Positions 41,422 to 50,479 of a stretch of DNA of 64,000 nt are shown piece after piece; within the stretch, counting starts at the first letter, position 1; each line of letters begins with the position of its first letter. Under the pieces are notes generated by a model. The model was not told the DNA's origin, did not search any database, and saw nothing but the letters and a program-made list of their open reading frames with translations. Source of the DNA: Paraburkholderia ribeironis (GTDB taxonomy: Bacteria > Pseudomonadota > Gammaproteobacteria > Burkholderiales > Burkholderiaceae). Both the position numbers and the translations under genes were made by a program. The stretch is from positions 59,413 through 123,412 of the forward strand of contig NZ_CYGX02000040.1 of assembly GCF_900019265.1 (NCBI RefSeq), in the 5' to 3' direction.

Positions 41422-42942
41422 TTACTGTTCGGAAGCGAACGAGAACGGGCTCAGCTTCGCGATCGCGCCGTTCTGCACGAGGCGCGTGACCGCCGCGATG
41501 TCCGGTGCGAAATAGTGATCGAGCTCGTAATGCGCGACGTCCTTGCGCACCACGTCCATCACCTTCTGCAGACTCGGGCTGGTCTTGTGCGGCGCGCGCA
41601 GATCGACGCCTTGCGCGGCGGCGAGCAGTTCGATCGACAGGATGTTCGCGGTGTTGTCCGCGATGTCGCCGAGCTTGCGCGCGGCGAACGTCGCCATCGA
41701 CACGTGGTCTTCCTGGTTCGCGGACGTCGGCAGCGAATCGACCGACGCGGGATGTGCGAGCGTCTTGTTCTCCGACGCGAGCGCCGCGGCCGTCACGTGA
41801 GCGATCATGAAACCGGAATTCACCCCACCGTCCTTCACGAGGAACGGCGGCAGACCCGACAGCGTCGCGTCGATCAGCAGTGCGATGCGACGCTCGGCCA
41901 GCGCGCCGATTTCGGCGGCGGCCAGCGCGAGGTTGTCGGCGGCGAACGCGACCGGTTCGGCGTGGAAGTTACCGCCCGACAGCACTTCGCCGGTGTCCGG
42001 GAAAATCAGCGGATTGTCGGAGACCGCGTTCGCTTCCAGCAGCAGCAGGTCCGCGGCGTGCCGCATCTGGTCCAGACACGCGCCCATCACTTGCGGTTGG
42101 CAGCGCAGGCTGTACGGGTCCTGCACCTTGTCGCAATCGGCGTGCGAGACGTTGATGCCCGAGCCTTGCAACAGCGACCGGTAAGACGCCGCGGCATCCA
42201 TCTGACCTTGATGGCCGCGCAGTTCGTGAATGCGCGCATCGAACGGCTTGACCGAACCCGCCGCCGCGTCCACCGACAACGCGCCCGCCACCAGCGCCGT
42301 ACGGTACAGGTCTTCGATTGCGAACATGTTGTACAGCGCGAGCGCGGTCGATGCCTGGGTGCCGTTGAGCAGCGCGAGACCTTCCTTGGCTTGCAGCGTG
42401 AGCGGCTTGAGGCCGACCAGCGCGAGGCCTTCGGTGGCCGGCATGCGCTCGCCTTTGGCGAACACTTCGCCGACACCGAGCAGCACCGCCGACATATGCG
42501 CGAGCGGCGCGAGGTCGCCGGATGCGCCGACCGACCCTTTGACCGGGATCACCGGCAGCACGTCGGCGTTGTACAGCGTGATCAGCGCTTCCATCACTTC
42601 GCGGCGGATGCCGGAGTGGCCACGGCCGAGGCTCGACAGCTTCAGCGCGATCAACAGACGCACGACCGGCGGCGACATCGGCTCGCCCACGCCGACCGCA
42701 TGCGAGAGCACCAGATTGCGTTGCAACAGTTCGAGCTGGTCGTGCGGGATATGCGTGCTGGCGAGCCGCCCGAAACCCGTATTGATGCCATAGGCGGGCT
42801 TGCCCTTCGCGGCGATGTCGGCGACGGTCCTGGCACACGCGTCGATGGCGGCGTGGCTGGCGGGATCGAGTTGCAACGTGACGTGTTCACGGGCGATCTG
42901 GCGCAGTTGCGGGAGGCTCAGGTAGCCGGGCTTCAGAATCAT
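41422..42942 (-). CDS. hutH: Histidine ammonia-lyase
   Basis: The 506-residue enzyme deaminates histidine to urocanate, the first step. The Ala-Ser-Gly triad that cyclises into the MIO cofactor is at residues 140-142 in GSVGASGDLAPLAHM. YGINTGFGRLA near residue 51 is the conserved substrate-site loop. ATG 42942 follows AGGATG and gives the family start; the frame is open 21 bp further. It is the first gene of the operon, preceded by HutC-type sites. Length is normal (about 510). Confidence 0.97.
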   Translation of the reverse strand: MILKPGYLSLPQLRQIAREHVTLQLDPASHAAIDACARTVADIAAKGKPAYGINTGFGRLASTHIPHDQLELLQRNLVLSHAVGVGEPMSPPVVRLLIALKLSSLGRGHSGIRREVMEALITLYNADVLPVIPVKGSVGASGDLAPLAHMSAVLLGVGEVFAKGERMPATEGLALVGLKPLTLQAKEGLALLNGTQASTALALYNMFAIEDLYRTALVAGALSVDAAAGSVKPFDARIHELRGHQGQMDAAASYRSLLQGSGINVSHADCDKVQDPYSLRCQPQVMGACLDQMRHAADLLLLEANAVSDNPLIFPDTGEVLSGGNFHAEPVAFAADNLALAAAEIGALAERRIALLIDATLSGLPPFLVKDGGVNSGFMIAHVTAAALASENKTLAHPASVDSLPTSANQEDHVSMATFAARKLGDIADNTANILSIELLAAAQGVDLRAPHKTSPSLQKVMDVVRKDVAHYELDHYFAPDIAAVTRLVQNGAIAKLSPFSFASEQ

Positions 42943-42953
42943 GGTGTCATCCT

Positions 42954-43002
42954 GTCTATACAAGTTGAGAGAAGTCTAGCTGCGCAGTCTTGTATATACA
43001 AC
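42954..43002. promoter_or_regulatory. HutC operators upstream of hutH
   Basis: A 12-bp perfect palindrome TTGTATATACAA occupies 42990-43001. A second, less symmetric site, TGTCTATACAAG, lies at 42955-42966, immediately before the hutH ribosome site. A third related box TTGTCTATACACA is near 43132. The known HutC consensus in pseudomonads is close to CTTGTATGTACAAG, so the first site is a strong match by eye. Binding near the start codon would block transcription. Confidence 0.75.
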
Positions 43003-43480
43003 TTGTTTTTCGCACTTCTGACCTAGGGATTTCCATTAGGTGAAAGCGAGACAGGCTTATTTTCCGTATTCAGCGAGGCGGCACGAGGCCACTTGGCCGG
43101 CGCGCCGTGCGATGCTTTACGCTCCCGATTTGTCTATACACATTGGCTCCGCGCGGCGCCGCGAGGACGAGAGCATTCCGCCCGCCGAGCTGGTCCGGGT
43201 CTCGTCGAGAACGGCGAAGCGTCGCCTTCAGGGCGCCCCCCAAGAGGACTTCCTCAGGTGTGCCCCCAAGGGGGGCTTCCTCCGGGGCGCCCCCCAAGAG
43301 GACTTCCTCCGGTGCGCCCCCCAAGAGGACTTCCTCCGGCGCGCCCCCAAGGGGGCTTCCTTCGGGGCGTAATCTGTGTAAGCGCTGGCGTTGCAAATCC
43401 GTAAGCTCATATCGATAAAATCGCCCGACCTGATCTTGCGATGCGACCCACCAGGTCGCACATGAGCCCGGATTTGAACA
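43003..43480. other. Intergenic region upstream of hutH, repeat-rich
   Basis: About 480 bp contain the distal HutC-like box near 43132 and the repeat array at 43231-43369. Open frames across the array are repeat-encoded, of the RAPKGASSGAPP type on several frames, and are not believable proteins. Confidence 0.5.
43231..43369. repeat. Five tandem 26-28 bp units with internal symmetry
   Basis: Units read GCGCCCCCCAAGAGGACTTCCTCMGG, or in two copies TGCCCCCAAGGGGGGCTTCCTCCGG. They begin near 43233, 43259, 43287, 43313 and 43341. Each contains GAGGA..TCCTC or CCCCCAAGGGGG inverted repeats, so each unit can form a hairpin. There are no spacers between units, and flanks show no cas genes. Confidence 0.9.
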
Positions 43481-43663
43481 ATGAACTTGGCGCTGAACTT
43501 CTACTGGCTGACCAACCTGCTGGCGATTCTGTTCGTCGTGGCGTGCCTGTACGACGCACGCTACGACGAATACGGCGTGTTGACGCTGAGCGCGGCCGCC
43601 ATGGGCCTCATCGTGATGGCGATCGAGCTTTTCCTCAAGCCCGCTTTCGATATGGCGCTTTGA
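43481..43663 (+). CDS. Small membrane protein of unknown function (60 residues)
   Basis: The 60-residue frame has two strong hydrophobic helices (about residues 5-22 and 33-53) joined by a charged DARYDEYG turn. Third-position GC is high, as in real genes of this genome. The ribosome site is weak (GAACA before the ATG). It is preceded by the repeat array and followed by a convergent DUF899-type gene. I recognise no family. It may be a real small inner-membrane protein; confidence is moderate. Confidence 0.5.
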   Translation: MNLALNFYWLTNLLAILFVVACLYDARYDEYGVLTLSAAAMGLIVMAIELFLKPAFDMAL

Positions 43664-43799
43664 GGCGCGGCGCGCGTGACGCCGCGCGCCCCGCCACCGG
43701 CAGCGACGTCGCCGCGAACATAAGCGCCAACCTATGCGCCGTCATATGCCGACATATGCGCGTGAGACCACCCCGCGCGGCTCATGAACCACGAGCTGC

Positions 43800-44519
43800 T
43801 CAACCGCCCCGCGCCCCATCTTCATAGCGATCGTGATGCCTGACCCAATCGGTCAGATTGCTCGCCTCGTTGCGTCCTTTCGGCGTGACGTCCAGATGCG
43901 CGTACGTGTTGATGAAGCGTTCGTCGCCGCGTCCGTAGCAGGAATATGTGTGATACACATCGCCGTGCTCATCCTTATAGAACACGCTGTGGCCGTGCTG
44001 CTCGTCGATGCCGACGTCCTGCTCGGTGAAGTTGTAGAAAGCTTTTTTGCTGGCTAGCTGCTCGGGCGTGAACGACACGTGATAGTCGAAATTGAAATCG
44101 CTTCCGCTCGACGACACCCACGGAAAGGTCCATCCCATGCGCTTTTTGAAGGCCTCGATCTTCGCGAGCGGCGCGTGCGACACCGTCACGTACGATACAT
44201 CGTGATGCTCCAGATGCGTGACGATGCCGGTCATGTGATCCGACAGGAACGAACAGCCGACACAGCCCTCGTTCCAGTCTGAGCCCAGCATGAAGTGATA
44301 AATGATCAGCTGGCTGCGGCCGTCGAACAGGTCGGCGAGCGTCTTGCGGCCTTGCGGCGTCTCGAACACATAGCTCTTGTCGACCTTGACCCACGGCAGC
44401 TCGCGGCGTTTGCGGGCGAGTTCGTCACCGGCGCGCATGTGTGCTTTCTCCTCGGCCAGCAGCGCCCTGCTCGCGGCCAGCCATTGCTCTCTAGTGCCAA
44501 TGCGGTGTTGCGGTTCCAT
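43800..44519 (-). CDS. DUF899 thioredoxin-fold protein
   Basis: The 239-residue protein starts at ATG 44519, with AAGGAG 6 bp before it; a longer frame lacks that. It matches the DUF899 pattern: a helical start GTREQWLAASRALLAEEKAH, KVDKSYVFETPQGRKTLADLF, then a thioredoxin-like core YHFMLGSDWNEGCVGCSFLSD (cysteines three apart, about residues 96-99), FPWVSSSGSDFNFDY and a C-terminal HTYSCYGRG. Family members are uncharacterised and are often annotated as thioredoxin family proteins. A CxxC pair suggests redox activity, which is inference. It appears to be monocistronic. Confidence 0.85.
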   Translation of the reverse strand: MEPQHRIGTREQWLAASRALLAEEKAHMRAGDELARKRRELPWVKVDKSYVFETPQGRKTLADLFDGRSQLIIYHFMLGSDWNEGCVGCSFLSDHMTGIVTHLEHHDVSYVTVSHAPLAKIEAFKKRMGWTFPWVSSSGSDFNFDYHVSFTPEQLASKKAFYNFTEQDVGIDEQHGHSVFYKDEHGDVYHTYSCYGRGDERFINTYAHLDVTPKGRNEASNLTDWVRHHDRYEDGARGG

Positions 44520-44687
44520 CTGCGTCTCCTTCCCTGCGTCATGCAGGCCAGTCAGGCACACTCAAACGAATCCCAGGCAGTTCGAACTATTTTCGGCCGC
44601 GCCGCGACTGGCATTGGCCGGTAACGCGTGCGCACGCGTGTGGGCGCTGTGCGCGGGCCAGGCCGACGCCGCCCGGGGGCATCCACG

Positions 44688-45113
44688 TCATGATTTGCGC
44701 CGCTTGCGTCCGCGTACAGCGGCTTTCGGCGAGCCAGGCGCCGAGACACCGACGGCCGATGACGTTCGGCCCGCCTCGCGCGAAGCAGGCTCCTCTTCGA
44801 CGAACGCGGCAAGACGGTCGAGCGATTCGGACCAGAAGCGCTGATAACGGCTGAGCCATTCGATGGCTTCCTCCATCGGTCCGGCGCACAGACGGCACGC
44901 GACCGTACGGCCGGTCTTGCTGCGCGTGATCAGACCGGCGCCGGACAGCACGTCGAGGTGTTTCATCACGGCGGGCAAGGACATCGCAAACGGCTCGGCG
45001 AGTTCGCTGACCGACAGATCATGCTGCGACAGACGCGCGAGCAACGCGCGTCGCGTCGGGTCCGACAACGCGGCGAAGGTGCGATCGAGCACCGCTTCAT
45101 TAAACTTAACCAT
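44688..45113 (-). CDS. ArsR-family winged-helix regulator
   Basis: The 141-residue form starts at ATG 45113. It has the ArsR-type helix-turn-helix: RTFAALSDPTRRALLARL, then LSVSELAEPFAMSLPAVMKHLDVL, and a wing with GAGLITRSKTGRTVACRL. The WLSRYQRFWSESLDRLAAFVE helix is typical of the subfamily that regulates SRPBCC-fold or glyoxalase genes rather than metal resistance; no metal-binding cysteine pair is visible. A basic tail RGRKRRKS ends the protein. A perfect 11-bp-arm palindrome covers the start codon and should be its operator. No partner gene follows in the window. Confidence 0.87.
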   Translation of the reverse strand: MVKFNEAVLDRTFAALSDPTRRALLARLSQHDLSVSELAEPFAMSLPAVMKHLDVLSGAGLITRSKTGRTVACRLCAGPMEEAIEWLSRYQRFWSESLDRLAAFVEEEPASREAGRTSSAVGVSAPGSPKAAVRGRKRRKS

Positions 45114-45126
45114 GAGGTTAAGTTTA
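45101..45126. promoter_or_regulatory. Palindromic operator overlapping the ArsR-type start codon
   Basis: TAAACTTAACC (45101-45111) and GGTTAAGTTTA (45116-45126) are exact reverse complements separated by ATGA. The ArsR-type gene's ATG (45113-45111) lies in the centre. No Shine-Dalgarno is visible upstream, so the mRNA may be leaderless or start within the palindrome. Autorepression is the natural reading. Confidence 0.8.
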
Positions 45127-45357
45127 GGAGCGGGCATGCGAATGTCAAGGACAGATAGGCACGTTTTCGACAGTGCCGGAAAGAGCGCGCACGCGACGAC
45201 GCATCGCATCGGCTAGAAAAGTTACGCGGCGCGCGGTGAACAAATCACTGTCACGCGCCACGTCGAGGTGGAAAACAACCGGCTGGCTATTCAGGCAAAA
45301 CAAGGCGGCGGACTTCGTCCTGCCAGTGCATGATCGGCACCCGCCCGACACGCCCCA

Positions 45358-46740
45358 TCAGATCGCCCAGCCGCCGAGATAGAACCCGACCAGCACCGCG
45401 GCGATCACGACCGTGCCCACGTTCAGCTTGCGATATTCGCCGCTCACCACGCGGCCGATCACGAGCGTCGCGAAACCGAGCATGATGCCCGTCACGATGT
45501 TGGCCGTCAGCACGATGAACACCGCGCACATCAACCCCGACATCGCGTCGACCATATCGTCCATATGCAGCTTGCTGACGTTCGACAGCATCAGCAGCCC
45601 CACGTACATCAGCGCCGGCGCCGTCGCGTACGACGGCACGAGACCGGCCAGCGGCGAGAAGAACATCACCACGAGGAACAGCAGACCGACCACCGCCGCC
45701 GCCATCCCGGTCTTCGCGCCGGCCGCCACGCCGACCGTCGATTCGATATACGCCGCCGCCGGCGCGCCACCGAAGAGGCCCGAGAAAACCGAGCTCAGCG
45801 AATCGGCCGTCAACGCACGGCCGCCGTTGATGATGCGGCCGTTTTCATCGAGCTGCCCCGCCTGCCCCGCGACCGCGCGGATCGTGCCGGTGGCGTCGAA
45901 CACCGCGGTCATCACGAGCGCCAGCACGCTCGGCAGCACCGCCATCGACAGCGCGCCCTTGATGTCCATCGCGCCGATCAGCGACGCATGGCCCGGCGCG
46001 CTCAGCGACGGCACCGCGAACGCGCCGTGGAACGACACGGCCGGATCGATTGCGAGCGCGAGCGTCGAAATCGCCACGATCACGATCAGGATCGAGCCCG
46101 GCACGCGACGGCGCACCAGACCGAAGATCGCCGCCAATCCCGCCACCGACATCAGCGCCGGCAACGCGGTGATATGACCGAGCGACACCGGCAGGCCGGC
46201 GCCCGGATTCTTCACGACGAGCCCGACGTCGTTGGCGGCGATCAGCAGCAGGAACAGACCGATGCCGATGCCCGTGCCGTGCGCGATGCCGGTCGGCAGA
46301 TTGCGCAGGATCCACGAGCGCACGCCCGTCACCGAGATCGCGGTGAACGCCACGCCCATCAGGAACACCGCGCCGAGCGCGACGCTCGGATGCAGGCCCT
46401 TGCCGAGCACGAGACCGAACGCGGTGAACGCGGTCAGCGAAATCGCGCAGCCGATGGCGATCGGCAGACGCGCCCACACGCCCATCAGCAGCGAACCGAA
46501 CGCGGTGGTCAGGCACACGGCGACGAATACCGCGCTGGTGTCGAAGCCCGCCTTGCCGAACATGCCCGGCACGACGAAAACGGAGTAGACCATCGCAAGG
46601 AAGGTCGTGACGCCCGCGACGATTTCCTGGCGTTGCGAACTGCCGCGTGCGGAGATTTCGAAGTAGCGATCGAGCAGGCCGCGACCGTCGAATGATTCGG
46701 TCACGACTTCGGAAATCGCCTGGGCCTGGGGTTCCATCAT
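45358..46740 (-). CDS. NCS2-family purine permease (AzgA-like)
   Basis: The 460-residue inner-membrane protein has about 13 hydrophobic segments and matches the AzgA/GhxP branch of purine:proton symporters: RQEIVAGVTTFLAMVYSVFV near the N-terminus, FDATGTIRAVAGQAG (about residue 290) in the NCS2 signature region, and PAAAYIESTVGVAAGAKTG. Substrates of this group are adenine, hypoxanthine or guanine. The start at ATG 46740 follows AAGGAGG by 8 bp; the frame continues upstream without similarity. It has no neighbouring purine-degradation gene. Confidence 0.93.
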   Translation of the reverse strand: MMEPQAQAISEVVTESFDGRGLLDRYFEISARGSSQRQEIVAGVTTFLAMVYSVFVVPGMFGKAGFDTSAVFVAVCLTTAFGSLLMGVWARLPIAIGCAISLTAFTAFGLVLGKGLHPSVALGAVFLMGVAFTAISVTGVRSWILRNLPTGIAHGTGIGIGLFLLLIAANDVGLVVKNPGAGLPVSLGHITALPALMSVAGLAAIFGLVRRRVPGSILIVIVAISTLALAIDPAVSFHGAFAVPSLSAPGHASLIGAMDIKGALSMAVLPSVLALVMTAVFDATGTIRAVAGQAGQLDENGRIINGGRALTADSLSSVFSGLFGGAPAAAYIESTVGVAAGAKTGMAAAVVGLLFLVVMFFSPLAGLVPSYATAPALMYVGLLMLSNVSKLHMDDMVDAMSGLMCAVFIVLTANIVTGIMLGFATLVIGRVVSGEYRKLNVGTVVIAAVLVGFYLGGWAI

Positions 46741-47225
46741 GATGAGTGCCTCCTTTATCAGCGTGCTGAAACGGCCGTCGATGCGGCCGCCGTCAGGGTT
46801 GTCTCGTGGTTGGTTTAATGTGGGATGTCGGCGTTTTGCTGTCACGAAATGTAGGCCAACACGAATATGTCTCCAATCACATGCATGGCATGCCCGACAT
46901 GTCGCGGCTCTTATATCGTTCTGGCGACGGCAAATCACGCCGACGCGCCGCGCGTATACACCTACGGCCTGCGATGAACCGGTGAAAGGGTTTTGACGGT
47001 TGCGTGGCATCGAAACAGACCGGGAGTCGTCACCCGCGCAACTCGCGGCGGGCTCATAGCCAGGCTCGCGGACCACGCGCGGCATGAAGCGTGCTTGGCG
47101 CCCTCCTTCCGGATTGCCGGCAAAACGGGAACCGCCCGGGCTCGCGGGTTACACTCTGGCCCGTACCCGTGTTAACCGCGACGGCCCACCGCGCCCGTCC
47201 GCATCGGCCCATGGAGTTTTTCCTG
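46741..47225. other. Divergent intergenic region, no gene seen
   Basis: About 485 bp separate the purine permease start from the PRC-barrel lipoprotein start. The stretch 46800-46930 is more AT-rich and should hold the permease promoter. I looked for a purine riboswitch-like fold (conserved UAUA and paired loops) on the minus strand and did not find one. No gene is supported. Confidence 0.45.
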
Positions 47226-48203
47226 ATGACTGGCGGTTTTTCGCGTCCTGCCTGGCGCGTGCTGATTCTCGCTGTGTTCGCGCTATGCGCGCTGTCCGGC
47301 TGCAGCAGTCTGCTGTGGGGTCCGCAGCAGGCGCCGATCGTCGAGGCGACGGTCATGCCGGTCGAACCCGCCAGCGCGCCGGTGGTGGCCTCCGCGCCCG
47401 AAGCGGTCGAAACCGGGGCGAACGAACCCGAGCAGCCGAAGGTGCCGAAGAAGCCCGTCGTCAAGCCGCACAAGGTCGAGCCGCCACCGCCGGTGGCCGC
47501 GCCCGCGCCACCGCCACCACCACCGCCACCGCCTCCGCTGATCGTGCTGCGCACCATCGAGCGCAGCGAGGCGCGTGCGCTGCTCGATAGCGAAGTGCAG
47601 AAGGCCGACGGCAAAGTGGTCGGACGCGCTATCGATATGACCGCCGATGCGGCCGGCAAGCCGCACGAGATGGTCGTCAATCTGCAGGGCTTCCTTGGGG
47701 TCGGCGACCGCAAGGTGAACTTCCCGTGGAGCGCGTTCCACTTCACGCCGAGCGCGAAGACCGCGCCGATCACGCTGAACGTCGCGGCCACGCCGGCGAG
47801 CGCGGCCAAATCCAGCGTCGTGCAGTTGCCATTGATCGACGCCACCGTCGAACGCTCGAACGGCGTCAAGGTGGGCCGCGTGATCGACGTGCTGATCGAC
47901 GCCAATGCGCAGCCGCAGGCCGTGGTGCTCGACGTCAACGGCATGGTCAGCACCGAGCGGCGCACCATCGCCGCAAGCTGGTCGGCGCTGCGCTTCGTCA
48001 CCAAAGACAAGGAGCTGCGCCCGCAACTCGATCTGAGCGACGCGCAGATCAACGCGACGCCGCCCTACGCGAGCGACAAACCGATCCGCGCGGTGTCGCC
48101 GGCGCCGCCACCCGCGCCAGCGCCGGCAGCTGCACCGGCCGCCTCGGCGCCTGCCGTGGCGTCGACTGCCGTCGCGGTTTCCAACGCACGGGCGGCCCGA
48201 TGA
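47226..48203 (+). CDS. PRC-barrel domain lipoprotein with proline-rich linker
   Basis: The 325-residue protein starts at ATG 47226, preceded by GGAG. Its signal ends in the lipobox ALSGC (Cys about residue 25). A Pro/Ala/Glu-rich region with ten consecutive prolines (about residue 95) leads to two PRC-barrel-like modules, each built as DGKVVGRAIDMTADAAGKPHEMVV and NGVKVGRVIDVLIDANAQPQAV in pieces (about 130-190 and 220-275), and a second Pro/Ala tail. PRC-barrel proteins occur in photosynthetic reaction centres and RNA maturation, but this envelope type has no known function. The stop overlaps the start of an MFS transporter gene as ATGA. Confidence 0.8.
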   Translation: MTGGFSRPAWRVLILAVFALCALSGCSSLLWGPQQAPIVEATVMPVEPASAPVVASAPEAVETGANEPEQPKVPKKPVVKPHKVEPPPPVAAPAPPPPPPPPPPLIVLRTIERSEARALLDSEVQKADGKVVGRAIDMTADAAGKPHEMVVNLQGFLGVGDRKVNFPWSAFHFTPSAKTAPITLNVAATPASAAKSSVVQLPLIDATVERSNGVKVGRVIDVLIDANAQPQAVVLDVNGMVSTERRTIAASWSALRFVTKDKELRPQLDLSDAQINATPPYASDKPIRAVSPAPPPAPAPAAAPAASAPAVASTAVAVSNARAAR

Positions 48204-49456
48204 TCGGCCGCACTCTGGTTACGGCGCGCAGCCTGCGCGCGCTCGATTGGCTCAATTTTTTCGTCGCCAACGTGCAGACGGGCTTCGGGCCGTTCATCGC
48301 GTCGTACCTCGCGTCGCATAAGTGGACCCAGGGCGAGATCGGCATGGTGCTGTCGGTGGGGACCATCAGCGCGATGGTCAGCCAGGTGCCCGGCGGCGCC
48401 GCGGTCGACGCGTTGCGCAACAAGAAAGCCGCCGCGGCGTGGGCGATCTTCGCGATCATTTTCAGTGCGGTGCTACTGGCCGTCAGCCCGACCGTGCTGC
48501 CGGTGATCGCTGCCGAAGTGTTCCACGGCTTCGCCAGTTGCATGCTGACGCCCGCGCTTGCGGCGATCTCGTTCGCGCTGGTGGGACGCGCGAATCTCGG
48601 CGACCGGCTTGGGCGCAATGCGCGCTGGGCGTCGATCGGCAGCGCGGTGGCGGCTGGATTGATGGGCCTGTTCGGCGAGTACTATTCGCCGCGCGCCGTG
48701 TTCTGGCTAACCGCCGCGCTCGCCGTGCCCGCGCTGATCGCGCTGTCGATGATCCAGCGCACCGACACCATCGAACATGTGAGGGCCGTGCCAACACCGC
48801 AGCAGATCGAGCGGCGCGAGTCGCTGCGCGAATTGTTGCGCGACCGGCGGATGCTGCTGTTCGCCGCGTGCATCGTGCTGTTCCATCTGTCGAACGCGGC
48901 GATGCTGAATCTGGCCGCGGGTGAAGTGACGGCTGGCATGGGCGACAACGTTCAACTCGTGATCGCGGCGTGCATCATCGTGCCGCAAGCGATCGTCGCG
49001 ATGATGTCGCCGTGGGTCGGACGCTCGGCCGAGCGCTGGGGACGCAGGCCGATTCTGCTGCTCGGGTTTTCGGCGTTGCCGGTCCGCGCGTTGCTGTTTG
49101 CCGGAATCAGCAGTCCTTATCTGCTGGTGCCGGTGCAGATGCTCGACGGCTTGAGCGCCGCCGTGTTCGGTGTGATGCTGCCGCTGATCGCCGCCGACGT
49201 AGCCGGCGACAAGGGTCGCTACAACCTGTGTATCGGGCTGTTCGGCTTGGCGGCCGGGATCGGGGCCACGTTGAGCACGACGGCCGCGGGCTTCGTCGCC
49301 GATCATTTCGGCAATGCGGTGAGCTTCTTCGGCCTGGCTGCGGCGGGTGCGCTGGCCGTGCTGCTGGTGTGGGCGGCAATGCCTGAGACGCGCGACACGG
49401 CGCCGGCCGACGATGGCGCGCCGGTGGCCGATGGCGGGAAGTCGGCGGTGCGGTGA
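48200..49456 (+). CDS. MFS transporter
   Basis: The 418-residue inner-membrane protein has about 12 hydrophobic segments and major-facilitator features. GGAAVDALRNKKAA between helices 2 and 3 is the conserved loop motif (about residues 70-83), and a repeat in GRSAERWGRRP lies between helices 8 and 9. Its start overlaps the stop of the PRC-barrel lipoprotein gene, so the two are translated together. The substrate is unknown; this subgroup is often annotated as a drug or sugar-type exporter. No regulator is adjacent; argP converges from the other side. Confidence 0.88.
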   Translation: MIGRTLVTARSLRALDWLNFFVANVQTGFGPFIASYLASHKWTQGEIGMVLSVGTISAMVSQVPGGAAVDALRNKKAAAAWAIFAIIFSAVLLAVSPTVLPVIAAEVFHGFASCMLTPALAAISFALVGRANLGDRLGRNARWASIGSAVAAGLMGLFGEYYSPRAVFWLTAALAVPALIALSMIQRTDTIEHVRAVPTPQQIERRESLRELLRDRRMLLFAACIVLFHLSNAAMLNLAAGEVTAGMGDNVQLVIAACIIVPQAIVAMMSPWVGRSAERWGRRPILLLGFSALPVRALLFAGISSPYLLVPVQMLDGLSAAVFGVMLPLIAADVAGDKGRYNLCIGLFGLAAGIGATLSTTAAGFVADHFGNAVSFFGLAAAGALAVLLVWAAMPETRDTAPADDGAPVADGGKSAVR

Positions 49457-49577
49457 CGGGTGGTTCATCCGATGGCGGGCGAACGATGCGCCGCGCCCAC
49501 CCGCCCCGGCTTCAATCAATCGCCCCGCCCGCTGTCTCGCGCATGAACCGCAACGGCAGCAACGACACCAAGGCACG

Positions 49578-50471
49578 TCAATCGAGAAACTCCGCCGCGC
49601 GTTTGCGCAACACCGCGCCGAAGTCGTCGAGCCAGCCGATCGACAGACGCCAGCTCTGCCAGTACAGATCGACGTCGATGGGCTTGCCGGGCGCCATCTC
49701 CACCAGTTCGCCGCTCGCCAGCTGCGCGGCGATCATCCGTTCGGGACACATGCCCCAGCCGAGGCCCATCACGCAGGCCCGCAAAAAACCGGCGACGTGT
49801 GGAATCCAGTGCAACGGCGGGTCGAGTTCCGCTCGCGTGATGCGGCGCATGAAGCGCTTTTGCAACTGATCCTTCGGATTGAAATCGATGCACGGCGTGT
49901 GCCGCAAACTCTCGCGCGTGACGCCGTCGGCAAAGTAGTGCGCGCGGAACGCCGGCGAGCAGACTGCCAGATAGCGCATGCGCCCGAGGCGGGTCGAGCG
50001 GCAGCCCTGCACCGGTTCGGCCTGCGTGGTCACTGCGCCTTGCACGCTGCCGTCGCGAATCCGTTCTGCGGTGTGGTCCTGATCGTCGATCACCAGATCG
50101 AGCAGCATTTCCCGCTCGACGCAGAACGGCGCCACCGCGTCGATGAACCACGTGCCGACGCTATCGTCGTTGACGGCCACGCGCAGTGCCGGCCACGGCT
50201 CGACCAACGCGCCGGGCTGCGCCGGCAGGCGGCCATTCAGCTCCGCTTCGAGCAATTGCACGCGTTCGGTGTGGCGGCACAGCAGCGCGCCCGAGGTGGT
50301 CGCGACGCACGGCTGGCCGCGCTTCACCAGCACGCTGCCCACCCGCTCCTCCAGCAGCTTGACCCGCTGCGATACCGCCGACGGCGTGACATTCAGTTCG
50401 CTCGCCGCACGGTCGAACGAGCCATGGCGCACCACGGCGGCCAGTGCGTCGAGCAGTGCATAGTCGAGCAT
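49578..50471 (-). CDS. argP: LysR-family regulator ArgP (IciA)
   Basis: The 297-residue regulator has an N-terminal LysR helix-turn-helix (GSFDRAASELNVTPSAVSQRVKLLEERVG, read in parts, residues 17-45) and a LysR substrate domain. ArgP senses arginine and lysine and switches the argO exporter gene on with arginine and off with lysine in enteric bacteria. Here it is divergent from an ArgO/LysE exporter gene with a 97-bp shared promoter region, which is the classical arrangement. A perfect palindrome CTTAATCGGCATTAAG lies just upstream of its start. Confidence 0.92.
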   Translation of the reverse strand: MLDYALLDALAAVVRHGSFDRAASELNVTPSAVSQRVKLLEERVGSVLVKRGQPCVATTSGALLCRHTERVQLLEAELNGRLPAQPGALVEPWPALRVAVNDDSVGTWFIDAVAPFCVEREMLLDLVIDDQDHTAERIRDGSVQGAVTTQAEPVQGCRSTRLGRMRYLAVCSPAFRAHYFADGVTRESLRHTPCIDFNPKDQLQKRFMRRITRAELDPPLHWIPHVAGFLRACVMGLGWGMCPERMIAAQLASGELVEMAPGKPIDVDLYWQSWRLSIGWLDDFGAVLRKRAAEFLD

Positions 50472-50479
50472 TAGCGCTC

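Noticed and set aside
43231..43369. CRISPR array
   Set aside because: Units are contiguous with no unique spacers and differ from each other, and there are no cas genes in the window.
46741..47225. Purine riboswitch before the NCS2 permease gene
   Set aside because: I could not find the three-stem fold with its conserved loop bases on the minus strand, and such riboswitches are rare in this lineage.
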